Below, in pieces: positions 41,348 to 50,697 of a DNA stretch of 55,773 nucleotides. Both the position numbers and the translations under genes were made by a program. Origin of the DNA: Anaerolineales bacterium (GTDB lineage Bacteria; Chloroflexota; Anaerolineae; Anaerolineales; Villigracilaceae); contig JAFGSI010000063.1 in the NCBI GenBank assembly GCA_016934715.1, positions 1 through 55,773 of the forward strand, written 5' to 3'. The notes below the pieces were generated by a model that did not search any database, had not been told where the DNA came from, and saw nothing but the letters and a program-made list of their open reading frames with translations. How positions within the stretch are numbered: the first letter of the stretch is position 1; every line of letters starts with the position of its first letter.

Positions 41348-42076
41348 TTATCCCTTGTGCTGGAGTGTCAGCACCCCGGCGAGTTCGCCGCCCTCGCTCT
41401 GCAGGTACATCCGCTTGACGGACGTCTCCATCAGGTCCTTCAGGCGGTGGCGTTCGGAACCCGGCGAAGCAAACGGATTGTGGGTGGCCGGTTCGCCAAC
41501 CATCACCACCCCTGAGGCGTGGATGGCGACCGGGTAGTAGGTCAGCCATTGGCCACTGCGCTCGTGGTAGATCTCGCCCAGCCGGACGAAGCCTTTCTGG
41601 AAAGCCGACATGTGGGTGCATGGATCGTGTTCCAACGCCGGGTCCTCCGGGAAGATGAGCAGGGATCTGCCCTCCAGCAGGAGCGGCAGGCTGGCCTCCC
41701 AGGTCCTGGGCATGTTCTCGTAGCCCTGGTAGACCGGGATGCAGCCCAGCCAGCGCAGCAGCGGCACGGTGATCTTCGCCAGCGCCCGGGAGACCAGCAT
41801 GCTGAACGGCGGCTTGAGGTGCAGCTGGCGCTCGACGAAGTCCATATTGAGGTAGGCCGGGGCCAGTTCCGGATCGACCATGTCACTGTGGATCCAGGGA
41901 CACAGCCGCAGCGGGATCGAACAGACCGCCGCGATCGGCCCGATGGCATCCAGATGGTTGGCGATGAAGACCGCCGGTCCGTGTTTGGGCAGGTTCTCCT
42001 CGCCCAACAACTCCCCCCCCCAGAGGAAAAGGTCCATCATGCCGGTGATGAAGTGGTACCAGACATCGTTCATCAT
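41348..42076 (-). CDS. PlsC-like 1-acyl-glycerol-3-phosphate acyltransferase
   Basis: 242 residues from the ATG at 42076. The PlsC pattern starts at VFIANHLDAIGPIAAV, where the usual NHxxxxD motif is altered (the Asp is two residues after His, not five). Later come LRWLGCIPVYQG and LLLEGRSLLIFPED, which match motifs III and IV (EGxR-type). It may transfer acyl groups in phospholipid synthesis, but the changed motif leaves the activity open. GGGAGAGG precedes the chosen start. Confidence 0.78.
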   Translation of the reverse strand: MMNDVWYHFITGMMDLFLWGGELLGEENLPKHGPAVFIANHLDAIGPIAAVCSIPLRLCPWIHSDMVDPELAPAYLNMDFVERQLHLKPPFSMLVSRALAKITVPLLRWLGCIPVYQGYENMPRTWEASLPLLLEGRSLLIFPEDPALEHDPCTHMSAFQKGFVRLGEIYHERSGQWLTYYPVAIHASGVVMVGEPATHNPFASPGSERHRLKDLMETSVKRMYLQSEGGELAGVLTLQHKG

Positions 42077-42153
42077 GGGGCGCCTCTCCCTCAATCTTAC
42101 TCAATCAGGGCGTATTTTTCAACACCCCCGGAGGCAGGTGTATGTCCCGCTGA

Positions 42154-42459
42154 TCAGATCGACAGTTCCAGGCAGCGCAGGTGGACCTGCCGCTGGTGCG
42201 GTCGAGGGCGGTGCTCAAAAAGGTAGATTCCCTGCCAGGTTCCCAGGCTCAGGCGGCCATCGTCGACCGGGATGGTCAGGCTGCCATCGGTCAGCATGGC
42301 CCGGATGTGGGAAGCGGGTTCGTCGGCGCCTTCGAGGGTGTGCCGGTACCAGGGCAGGTCCTGCGGGACCTGCTTTTCCAGAAGAAACAGCGGGCAGGGA
42401 CTGCCGTCTTCAGGCGGCAGAGAAAATCCGTTTCCTCCTTTCTTACACCAGATCGTTAG
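42154..42459 (-). pseudogene. 5'-truncated YjbQ/UPF0047 gene
   Basis: The minus strand reads DLPWYRHTLEGADEPASHIR, AMLTDGSLTIPVDDGRLSLG and TWQGIYLFEHRPRPHQRQVH, the C-terminal two thirds of YjbQ. The usual first 60-65 residues are missing: the frame hits TAA at 42462 and has no start codon. An inverted repeat (AACAAGTA / TACTTGTT) lies at the break, about 42466-42489. The rest up to 42712 shows no gene. Confidence 0.75.
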
Positions 42460-42712
42460 TTAATAACAAGTATCGTGGTGTACTTGTTCTATGGGCGACA
42501 CGCGCTACCGCCGCAATACAGGCAGCGCGTCTTCATTAAGACTGCTTTACTCTATGGCTTCCGCGCCGATAAGATAGCCTGCCAGATGACTGGTTTGGAA
42601 CATAAAAAGTTGGTGGCTTCATCGGTTCCACTTTGCCCCTTATTCTGATCGCCAGTCTGAGGACGGTTCACACAGTCTCGCGGATTTGGCCAAGAAGCAG
42701 TAGAATCGTGTT

Positions 42713-44182
42713 ATGCGTCACATCTGGACCTTCCTGGCCAACGAAAAGCGCGTCCTGCCCTACTTGCTCTCGATCGTCAGCACGGCGATCGTGACCGCCG
42801 GCCTGCTGGCCATCCGCGAGCGGATGGAGATCGCCACCGTGGCCCTTCTCTACCTGCTGCCGGTCGGGGCCAGCGCGGCGGTGGGCGGGCTGGGTCCGGG
42901 TATCCTTGCCGCCCTGGCCGCCTTCTTCTCCCTGAACTACTTCTTCCTGCCGCCCTACGGCACCCTGCTGGTGCACCAGTCACAGGATATTCTGGTCCTG
43001 CTCATGTTCTTGGTGCTGGCCGTCAGCATCAGCCAGTTGGTCGGGCGCATGACCACCAGCCTGGCCACCGCCCGCGCCCGCGAGCACGAGACGACCCGTC
43101 TCTACGAACTCAGCCTGACCCTTTCCAAATTGCATCGCGAACCCGACCTGCTCACCCAACTAGCACAACATACCCTGGAGACCTTCCAGGCCAATCAGGT
43201 TGAGGTGTTCACTGAGAGCGAAAACCAGCCGGGCCTGATTCGGATGCCGGAGACGGGCGAGGTGGAAACCAACCTCCCCACACAGCCCACGGCCCTCGCC
43301 TCGCTGCAGGGGCGGCAGCACCTGCTGGGTGAGATCCGCCTGTGGCGGTCAGGTCGGCCGTTCAGCCCGGCAGAGGAACGCCTGCTGCGCACCTACGCCA
43401 GCCAGGGCGTGCTGGCCCTGGAGCGCATCCGCCTGGCAGCCAGCGAACGGGCGGCGCGTGTCCTAGAGGAGAGCGACCGGATAAAATCCGCCCTGCTCTC
43501 TTCCGTCTCGCACGAACTGCGCACCCCGCTGGCGACCATCAAGGCCGCCGTCACCAGCCTGCGCAGCGAGGACGTGGCCTGGGAGGCCGAGGCCCGCCGC
43601 GACCTGCTGGCCGCTGTTGAAGAGGAGACCGACCACCTCAACCAGCTGGTCGGCAACCTGCTCAACATGTCGCGCATCGAGGCCGGGGCCCTGCAACTCA
43701 AACGCCGCTGGAACGTGCTGGCCGAGATCGCCGCCCCGGCTGCCAAGCGGGCGCGCCTGGCCGGCCAGGGTCACCGCATCGAACTGGATATTCCGGAGGA
43801 ACTTCCCCTGGTCTACGTGGACGACGTCCTGATGGAACAGGTCTTCAACAACCTGCTCAGTAACAGCCTGAAATACTCGCCCCCCAGCAGCGTCATCAAG
43901 ATTACCGCCCGGCCGCAGGACGAGGCGACCGTCTGGGTGCAGGTCGACAACCAGGGCCCGGCCGTCTCCGAATCCGACCTGGAGAAGATCTTCGACAAGT
44001 TCCACCGCGTCACCGCCGCAGACCAGATTACCGGCACCGGCCTGGGGTTGTCCATCTGCAAGGGCATCGTCGCTGCCCATCAGGGACGCATCTGGGCCGA
44101 GAACCTGGCGGGCGGCTTCGCCATCCGCTTCACCCTGCCGGTCCAGGTCGAGGGGGTGGCCCCAAGGATACCCAGCGAATGA
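42713..44182 (+). CDS. KdpD-like sensor histidine kinase (DUF4118, GAF-like, HATPase)
   Basis: 489 residues. The DUF4118 four-helix membrane region seen in KdpD fills residues 15-115 (ATVALLYLLPVGASAAVGGL, FFSLNYFFLPPYGTL). A GAF-like region follows, then the dimerisation helix SSVSHELRTPLATIKAAVTS with the phospho-His, and the ATP domain with NNLLSNSLKYSPPSS and TGTGLGLSICKGIVAAHQGR. The KdpD N-terminal ATP/USP part is absent. It overlaps the response regulator gene (ATGA). TAGAAT ends six bases before the ATG and no ribosome site is seen, so the message is likely leaderless. Confidence 0.92.
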   Translation: MRHIWTFLANEKRVLPYLLSIVSTAIVTAGLLAIRERMEIATVALLYLLPVGASAAVGGLGPGILAALAAFFSLNYFFLPPYGTLLVHQSQDILVLLMFLVLAVSISQLVGRMTTSLATARAREHETTRLYELSLTLSKLHREPDLLTQLAQHTLETFQANQVEVFTESENQPGLIRMPETGEVETNLPTQPTALASLQGRQHLLGEIRLWRSGRPFSPAEERLLRTYASQGVLALERIRLAASERAARVLEESDRIKSALLSSVSHELRTPLATIKAAVTSLRSEDVAWEAEARRDLLAAVEEETDHLNQLVGNLLNMSRIEAGALQLKRRWNVLAEIAAPAAKRARLAGQGHRIELDIPEELPLVYVDDVLMEQVFNNLLSNSLKYSPPSSVIKITARPQDEATVWVQVDNQGPAVSESDLEKIFDKFHRVTAADQITGTGLGLSICKGIVAAHQGRIWAENLAGGFAIRFTLPVQVEGVAPRIPSE

Positions 44183-44877
44183 GCAACCAGCCACACATCC
44201 TCGTCATCGACGACGAACACCAGATCCTGCGCGCCCTGCGCACCATCCTGGCCGCCCGCCAGTTCCGCGTCTCGACCGCCGCGACCGGAGAGGAGGGGCT
44301 GGCCCTGGCAGCTGCCGGCCAGCCGGACGCCATCATCCTCGACCTGAGCCTGCCCGACATGGACGGGGTGAGCGTCTGCCAGCTCCTGCGTGAGTGGACC
44401 GCCACCCCGATCATCGTCCTCTCGGTGCGCGACGGGGAACAGGACAAGGTCCAGGCCCTGGATGCCGGCGCCGACGACTACCTGACCAAACCCTTTGGCA
44501 TCGACGAGCTACTGGCGCGCATCCGTGTCGCGCTGCGCCACGCCGCCGCCCAGGCCCAAGTGGACAAGAAGACGGTCGTCACCGCCGGGCCGCTGGTCAT
44601 CGACCTGGCCCAGCACTTCGTCCGGCGCGCCGGCGAGGAGGTCAAGCTGACTGCCACCGAATTCAAGCTGCTGGCCTACCTGGCCGCCAACGCCGGGCGC
44701 GTTCTGACCCACCAGACGATCCTCTCCCACGTCTGGGACCCAGCCGACGCCGACCACGTCGAGTACCTGCGCGTCTTCGTCCGCCAGTTGCGCAAAAAGC
44801 TGGAAGATGATCCCGAACAGCCGCGCTTCCTCCTGAACGAGCCCGGGATTGGTTACCGTTTCCTGGTCGACGAATGA
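44179..44877 (+). CDS. OmpR/KdpE-type response regulator
   Basis: 232 residues. The receiver has the acid pair in ILVIDDEHQILRALRTIL, the phospho-Asp in AIILDLSLPDMDGVSVC, and the Lys in DYLTKPFGIDELLARIRVAL. The C-terminal winged helix of the OmpR class is complete (LTATEFKLLAYLAANAGRVL, VEYLRVFVRQLRKKLEDDPE). Coupled to the KdpD-like kinase, it should control potassium- or osmotic-response genes; no kdpFABC is in the window, but a KimA-like permease lies 1.3 kb downstream. Confidence 0.95.
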   Translation: MSNQPHILVIDDEHQILRALRTILAARQFRVSTAATGEEGLALAAAGQPDAIILDLSLPDMDGVSVCQLLREWTATPIIVLSVRDGEQDKVQALDAGADDYLTKPFGIDELLARIRVALRHAAAQAQVDKKTVVTAGPLVIDLAQHFVRRAGEEVKLTATEFKLLAYLAANAGRVLTHQTILSHVWDPADADHVEYLRVFVRQLRKKLEDDPEQPRFLLNEPGIGYRFLVDE

Positions 44878-44923
44878 ATCGCGTTGTGAAATCGCCGGGG
44901 CGGGGTCCTCCCGCCCCCGGGGC

Positions 44924-44954
44924 ATCCCCTCCACCTTGCAAAGCTGGAGGGGAT
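44924..44954 (+). terminator. Terminator of the two-component operon
   Basis: ATCCCCTCCA / TGGAGGGGAT with extra inner pairing (CTTTGC region) and a T-rich tract (TTTTATTTTTTC). Text-book form, 47 bases after the stop. Confidence 0.9.
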
Positions 44955-45039
44955 TTTTATTTTTTCTTTATGGCATTGCCCCTTTTCTTTGTCGCCGTTT
45001 TATGAGGCATCATTATACTTCTTCACGATCGGAGTGATT

Positions 45040-46104
45040 ATGCCTCTTGAAAGACCCGTCAGCCAGTTAGCCAGAGAGTACGAAGCCCACTCCCGGCTTT
45101 TTGACGCCCAGCCACCCCTGACCCGCCATTTCCTCGACCGGCAGGCCGCAGCCCTCGCCGCCGCCCTGAGCCAGGACAGCGGGCCGATCCGCTACCAGCT
45201 ACCCAACCGGATCACCCTGGAAGGCGGCGAATTGGTCGACCTGGAAGTGGCACGGCGCAAGCGCACAGTAGGCCGCTTCTCCACCCGCTGTGAGCGGCGC
45301 GACCACCTGGTCCACAGCCTGAACAGCCTCGAGCAGAGCCTCAACCCGGCCCTGGCGGCGTGCGGCTGCCTGCTGCGGTATGCTCTGGGACGTCACATGC
45401 TCTACCAGCTCCTCCCGGATGGGCGCGATGTGCGCTACCTGCCCGAGAGCAGTGACGATATTCCCTCCATCCCGGTCGGCGAGACCCGGCCCGGGGCCCT
45501 GCTCGCCGCGAGCGACGCGGCCGCCGAGGCGGAAACGGCCCGCCCAGACGGGGATCAGTGCCAGGTCCCGTACGTGGATGCGGCCCGGCGTTTCTACCTG
45601 CCACAATGGGTCGCCCTCGGCGAGGAGGACCGGTTGCTGGTCAACTCGTTCGAGGAAGCCGAGGCCTGCGTCGCCTCGCTGCAAAAGGCCGTGTACATCC
45701 TGCAAGATGCGGCTGCCGTCTGCCCCAGCCTGGTGAGTGACGAGACCTACCAGCGCAAGCGCGCCGGTTTGCTTGGACAACTGGTCAACCAGGGCCGGGC
45801 CCTGGCGCGCGCCTACAGTCGCGAGATCGTCGCCCGGATCCGCAGCCGCGCCGCGTCCGGGACGCTGAATCGCGGCCTGCGCCTGTCGCTGCCCTTCTTC
45901 GACGACGAGGAACTGTCCCTGCGCACCTACCCGGTCGAGGTCATCCCCTACGGGCGCATCCTCTTCGTCCCGGCCTTCGTCGCGCGAGCCATGCGCCTGA
46001 GCGAAAAGCAGGTCCGGCACGACTTCCGGTTCAACCCCTCCACGCGCAAGCACCTGCTGGCGCAATTAGCCAGCATCGAACATGCCTTCAACGGGCATTC
46101 ATAA
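45040..46104 (+). CDS. Unrecognised conserved-looking protein
   Basis: 354 residues, no signal peptide and no membrane segment. I do not recognise a family. Visible features: an N-terminal helical part (SQLAREYEAHSRLFDAQPPL), a basic stretch (EVARRKRTVGRFSTRCERRD), three cysteines within about 30 residues (CERR, ACGCLL), and a C-terminal part with FDDEELSLRTYPVEVIPYGR and FVARAMRLSEKQVRHDFRFN. Codon use matches its neighbours. GGAG lies nine bases before the ATG, and a TATACT box is about 20 bases further up. It sits between a potassium-type two-component pair and a KimA-like permease. Confidence 0.72.
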   Translation: MPLERPVSQLAREYEAHSRLFDAQPPLTRHFLDRQAAALAAALSQDSGPIRYQLPNRITLEGGELVDLEVARRKRTVGRFSTRCERRDHLVHSLNSLEQSLNPALAACGCLLRYALGRHMLYQLLPDGRDVRYLPESSDDIPSIPVGETRPGALLAASDAAAEAETARPDGDQCQVPYVDAARRFYLPQWVALGEEDRLLVNSFEEAEACVASLQKAVYILQDAAAVCPSLVSDETYQRKRAGLLGQLVNQGRALARAYSREIVARIRSRAASGTLNRGLRLSLPFFDDEELSLRTYPVEVIPYGRILFVPAFVARAMRLSEKQVRHDFRFNPSTRKHLLAQLASIEHAFNGHS

Positions 46105-46178
46105 CGAACGATTAACAGGATAGTTCATCAAGAGAACTCCCGTTCTTCTCCGGTGAATTCGTCTATTCCTGAAAATCA

Positions 46179-48026
46179 ATGGCACAAAGGTTCCCCATGA
46201 TTTTTTCCATTGGATTGCTTATCGTCATCTTCTTCCTGGCATTCAAGGCCTCCCCGGTCGAGAAGCAGGAGCACGCCAACGTGCACGGCGCCGGCCAGAT
46301 CGGCCTGATGGCCGCCCTGGCCCTCTTCGGTGTGGACTACTTCACGTCCTATTTCTACGCCACTGGCGAAATGCTGCATGCCCTGCATCCGTACGGGCTT
46401 GAGCATTTCGGTTATCTCACTGCCGGGGCCATCTCCATCGCCAACATCTCTTTCGGCGCCCTGTACATGTATTCGCTGGGCATCTTCAACGAGGGCGGCG
46501 GGTCGTACACCGCCTCGATGCGCTACCTCAAGCCGGGGCTGAGCCTGATCGTGGCCGTGGTGCTCATCCAGGACTACGTCCTGACCATCGTGGTCTCTTC
46601 CCTCGGGGGCGGCGATCAGTTGCTCTCGGTCCTCAACCTGTACGGGCGCTACTGGTGGCTGCACTTTCTGATCGGTGCCGTGCTGGCAGGCATCACCTAC
46701 TGGCTGACCATCCGCGGACGCGGCGAGTCCGCCCGGGTGGTCTTCACCCTGCTGGGAGTCTTCGTGCTGCTGACGATCGTCATGGTCGTCGGCCTGCTGA
46801 TCGCCAACGGCCGGGGTGTCGCAGCCGTTCCAATGACGGAACCTCTGGAGGCTGCTCCCAGTTTCTGGCAGGCGCTCTATCACATGCTGACGGCATCCAT
46901 GAAAGGCATGGTCGCCCTGACCGGCCTGGAAGCCATGTCGAACGGCATCCAGTTCGTCATCCACGAGGACGCCGGGATCGTCAAGTGGGGCAAGAAGCGC
47001 TTTCCGAAACTCAAAGGGCTATGGGAATTCTACAGCGGCAAGGCCGGCATCGGGCGCTTCGTCCAGACCTCCTTCCTGTTCTACGGCGGCCTGACCACCT
47101 TCATGCTGACCGCCTTTGCCATCCGATTCAACGTCTTCGACGGCACGCTGGGCCGCACGCTGGTCGGCAACCTGGCCTTCATCGGCTTCGACCAGATCCC
47201 CGGTGGGATCATCCTCTTCTGGGCCTACCAGGTGCTGGCCGTCCTGCTACTGGCCGCGGCCTCGATGACCGCCATGCAAGACCTGCAGGCCACCGCCTGG
47301 CGCGACGTCGCCATCGGCGAGATTCCCGAGCTGGTCGTCTACCGCAACCTGCAAGGGACCTTCACCCGCTCGGTGACAGCCGGCTTCATCATCGCCGTCG
47401 GCCTGATGCTGCTGGTGCGCGGCCGGACCTCAGTGGCCATCCCCTACTACGGGGTGGGCGTGTTCATGCCCATCACGGTGATGGCCTTTGCCATCCGCAA
47501 GCACATCCTGGCAACCGAGACAGGCCCAAAACGCACCCGGGGAGCGCGCCTGGCCGGGACGGTCGGGGTCCTGGCGGCGGCCGTCTTCGTCGGCCAAATC
47601 GCCGGCAAGTGGACGGAAGGCGGCTGGGTGGTGCTGATCTCTTTCAGCATCCTGATCCTGGCGGCCAACGCCCTGCTGCTCTCGCCGATCGGCAAGCGCG
47701 ACCCGCAGACCATCCACCGCATCGTGCGCGAGAAGGCGCGTATCCAGGGGTCGATGGCCTCCATCGTCGAATGGCAATCCCTGAAGATGCAGGAATATCG
47801 CTACGAGCTGCTCGTCGCCCTTGGCCGGTTCTGGGAGCTTTTTGGCATCCATCGCCCGCGGCAGCTCGACGTGCCTGCCCCGGCCGGGGACTACGACCAC
47901 GCCCTGCACGTCGACCATCCTGAGGCACCCTCGCTGCTCGAGCAGTATCTCGACAACCACCACAAGCCGCCGAAACTGGGCGGCGCGCCCAAGCAGACCG
48001 TCCCGAGTTTTCCGGAAGCAAAATGA
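46179..48026 (+). CDS. APC-superfamily permease, KimA (YdaO)-like
   Basis: 615 residues, about twelve membrane segments and a cytosolic tail. Segments matching B. subtilis KimA: GGGSYTASMRYLKPGLSLIV, LIQDYVLTIVVSSLGGGDQL, MVALTGLEAMSNGIQFVIHE and VAIPYYGVGVFMPITVMAFA. KimA imports potassium with protons. The C-terminal tail here (residues about 520-615) lacks a clear USP domain. Start at 46179 or, with AAAGG upstream, at 46197. The nearby KdpDE-like pair fits a potassium role; amino acid transport remains possible. Confidence 0.8.
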   Translation: MAQRFPMIFSIGLLIVIFFLAFKASPVEKQEHANVHGAGQIGLMAALALFGVDYFTSYFYATGEMLHALHPYGLEHFGYLTAGAISIANISFGALYMYSLGIFNEGGGSYTASMRYLKPGLSLIVAVVLIQDYVLTIVVSSLGGGDQLLSVLNLYGRYWWLHFLIGAVLAGITYWLTIRGRGESARVVFTLLGVFVLLTIVMVVGLLIANGRGVAAVPMTEPLEAAPSFWQALYHMLTASMKGMVALTGLEAMSNGIQFVIHEDAGIVKWGKKRFPKLKGLWEFYSGKAGIGRFVQTSFLFYGGLTTFMLTAFAIRFNVFDGTLGRTLVGNLAFIGFDQIPGGIILFWAYQVLAVLLLAAASMTAMQDLQATAWRDVAIGEIPELVVYRNLQGTFTRSVTAGFIIAVGLMLLVRGRTSVAIPYYGVGVFMPITVMAFAIRKHILATETGPKRTRGARLAGTVGVLAAAVFVGQIAGKWTEGGWVVLISFSILILAANALLLSPIGKRDPQTIHRIVREKARIQGSMASIVEWQSLKMQEYRYELLVALGRFWELFGIHRPRQLDVPAPAGDYDHALHVDHPEAPSLLEQYLDNHHKPPKLGGAPKQTVPSFPEAK

Positions 48027-48032
48027 ACCAGA

Positions 48033-48050
48033 ACGCCCCGATTGGGGCGT
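48033..48050 (+). terminator. Terminator of the KimA-like gene
   Basis: ACGCCCC / GGGGCGT around GATT, then CTTCGCTTTC; seven bases after the stop. Confidence 0.75.
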
Positions 48051-48234
48051 CTTCGCTTTCTGCCCGCCCCTACAAGGGGGGGTAAGGGAGACTACCGAAT
48101 ATTCTGGCTTTGGTGAACAGATCCTGGCCTTTGCCGCGGGTCTGGATGGCGCGCGTTACTTGATGCCATTTCACGGTCTGTGCCTCCCTGTCACGGTGCC
48201 AGATCTCCCCCCCCACCGCGACGGGCCGAGCCCG

Positions 48235-50553
48235 TTACGAACCCTTCAATTTGGCCAGCACGTCCTGGTAATCGGCCATGTTCGGCGGGTTCATGGCCAC
48301 AATGGTCTCAATGGCCTGGATCGCTCCGCCCTTGTCGCCGGCGTCGAGCAGGATCTCGCCCAGGGCGTCCAGCTGAGCCACGGCATCAGCGACGCGCCCG
48401 TCCTGGCGGTACTCTTCGGCCAGATAACGGCGCAGCACGCCCTGCTGGGGACTTTCGGTCACCAGACCTTCCAGGAAGGGGATCGCCTCGGACCGCCGGT
48501 TATGGCTTTCAAGATGGGCGACGAAGCTGTCCAGTTCGGCCGCTGCCTGGCCGGCCTGATTGAGGCGTGTGTTCAGCTCGACCAGGCTCTTGCGCACACT
48601 GAGGTCGTCGGGATCGAGGGTGCGGATCTGCTCGAAGACCCGCAGGGCCTGGCGCCAGTCGAGGCGCTGCACGTCGATATCAGCCATGCGCTGGAGCAGC
48701 TTGACGCTCCAGGCCTGGTTGGCGCCGCCCTGCTGGGCCAGGCGCAGGGCCGTGGTGTAGGTTTTGCGGGCCATATCAAGTTCGGCCAGGCGGTAATAGA
48801 TGTCTGCCAGGTCAAGGTACTCGCCTATGGCGGCGTCCACCTGCCCGCTGACCGCGAGCTGCTCGATCAGGCGCGTTCGGACCGCCAGGTCCATCGGCGC
48901 CACTGTCACGATGCGCCGCAGCAGGTTGATGGCCTGGTTGGCCTCGCCGCGCACGCCGTAGGCATGGGCCACGACGGTGTACTTGGTGATCGCATCCTGG
49001 GTGCGCCCGTCCTGGATCAGCAGATCGCCGATCAGGGTGTGCAGCGGCAGATAAGTGGGGGCATAATGGAGCGAGTGGTAGGCCTCCTCCATCGCCGACC
49101 GCAGGTGACCGCTGCGGGCAATTTGATGAACCCTGCCGATCGCCTCGATCACGTGGCTGGACTGAGCCTGCGCCAGGACTTCGGCCAACGGCATCGGTGG
49201 GGCACCCTCGGCCGGCTTGGGCAGCTGCTCGCGGGCCTGCAGCACCTGGACCCGCCAGTTCGGACGCAGCAGGAGGGCCTCGATGTTCTTGAGCAATTGC
49301 TCGCTGCCGGCGACGTCATCCTGCTGGGCATGTGCCTCGATCAAGGGTTCGTACAGCTGGCGGATCTCGTCGGCCTGGTCCGGCCCGATGACGAAGGAAT
49401 CCGCCAGGCACAGGGCCTCCATGAACTCGGTGACCGCTTCCGGCAGGCGTTCCAGCTGGCGGTAGATCTGCCCCATCATCAGGCGCGCGCCAAGCGCGTA
49501 GTCGATGTGCTTGACCGCGTGCTGCAGGTGGCGCAGGGCGCTCTCCAGGCGTTCGCTCTTGGCGCGCAGCATGCCCAGGTCGAAGTACAGGGCCGGTTCG
49601 CGGAAACCGGCTTCCAGGGCGCGTTCCAGTTCCTCGGCGGCCTGCTCGTCCTGACCATTGGTCTGGGCGTCGATCGCCTGGCCGAGGTGGAGCACGATGG
49701 TGGTCAGTTCGCCGCGCTGCAGCGACAGGGGGCCAGTGCCCCGCACGATGGCCTGCAGCCCGCGCTTCGAGAGAGTCGACTCACTGCTCTCGTCAGACAG
49801 GTCGAACAACACCTCCGCCAGGCGAGTCAGAGCCTTCTTGCGGGCATCGGCGATCGGGTCCAGGCCGCTGTCGGTCTTCCTGGTCGGCGGTTCCATCTGC
49901 CGCACCTGGGCCATGCGCAGCGGGCCGGTGCCGCCCTTGGGGCGCATCGGCTTGGGCAGCAGCTCTCCCCCCTTGAGCATATTCCTGGCCTGCTTGGCTT
50001 CCTGGCTGCCGGGCAGCACCTTCAGCGCCCGCTCGACCATCTCGCTGGCCTTGTCAGCGTTGCCGGAGCGCTGCAGCAGGCTGGCCACGGCCAGGTACTC
50101 GATCACCGCCTGCTGCGGATGGTTGAGGCGCTCATGGACCAGCGCCAGCCGCGAATGGGCCGCGGTGTTGTCGGGGTCGAGGGTCGTGACCCGCAGCCAG
50201 TTCTCAAGAGCCTTCTCTACGTTCTGTTCCTTGACGTACAGCTCGGCCGCCTGGTTGGCCGCCTGGACCGCCGGTCTGAGATTGCCGGTCCGTTCGGAAA
50301 GCTGGGCCACCTTTTCCAGCGGGACCGGGTCGTTGGGCGAGACCCGGGCAGCCTGCTGGTATACCAGCAGGGCCTCATCGTACTTCTGCAGTTCAAACAG
50401 GGCCAGCCCCAGGCTGGTCAGGGCCTTGGGATGATCAGGGATTTCCTCCATCGCCTTGCGATAGGAATCGGCAGCCTCCTCCCACTGCTGATCCCAGGCA
50501 GCCGAGTGGCCGGCATTCATGGCTTGCTGGAAGATGTCTTCGCTTCCGGGCAT
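48235..50553 (-). CDS. Large TPR-repeat protein
   Basis: 772 residues, almost all helical tetratricopeptide repeats. Clear repeats are AWDQQWEEAADSYRKAMEEI, ALTSLGLALFELQKYDEALL, AAHSRLALVHERLNHPQQAV and, after a low-complexity break near 190-230, many more up to the C-terminus. No signal peptide or enzyme domain. TPR arrays hold protein complexes together; the partners are unknown. It follows polA on the same strand after 144 bases. Confidence 0.88.
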   Translation of the reverse strand: MPGSEDIFQQAMNAGHSAAWDQQWEEAADSYRKAMEEIPDHPKALTSLGLALFELQKYDEALLVYQQAARVSPNDPVPLEKVAQLSERTGNLRPAVQAANQAAELYVKEQNVEKALENWLRVTTLDPDNTAAHSRLALVHERLNHPQQAVIEYLAVASLLQRSGNADKASEMVERALKVLPGSQEAKQARNMLKGGELLPKPMRPKGGTGPLRMAQVRQMEPPTRKTDSGLDPIADARKKALTRLAEVLFDLSDESSESTLSKRGLQAIVRGTGPLSLQRGELTTIVLHLGQAIDAQTNGQDEQAAEELERALEAGFREPALYFDLGMLRAKSERLESALRHLQHAVKHIDYALGARLMMGQIYRQLERLPEAVTEFMEALCLADSFVIGPDQADEIRQLYEPLIEAHAQQDDVAGSEQLLKNIEALLLRPNWRVQVLQAREQLPKPAEGAPPMPLAEVLAQAQSSHVIEAIGRVHQIARSGHLRSAMEEAYHSLHYAPTYLPLHTLIGDLLIQDGRTQDAITKYTVVAHAYGVRGEANQAINLLRRIVTVAPMDLAVRTRLIEQLAVSGQVDAAIGEYLDLADIYYRLAELDMARKTYTTALRLAQQGGANQAWSVKLLQRMADIDVQRLDWRQALRVFEQIRTLDPDDLSVRKSLVELNTRLNQAGQAAAELDSFVAHLESHNRRSEAIPFLEGLVTESPQQGVLRRYLAEEYRQDGRVADAVAQLDALGEILLDAGDKGGAIQAIETIVAMNPPNMADYQDVLAKLKGS

Positions 50554-50697
50554 AGGGTTCTCTCAAGGTAACGCATCGAATTGCGTGAACAGCCTGAGCG
50601 AAATGTCAGGCGAACGCCTCAGACTCTCCACGCAGGCACACGACTCCCTCCCCGAAGGGTAAGGGCGCGAGATCCGTGCAGGGACCTCCCCGGGAGG

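Noticed and set aside
47821-50571. A 916-codon plus-strand frame opposite the TPR gene
   Set aside because: Antisense shadow of the TPR protein; composition is typical of reverse-strand translation.
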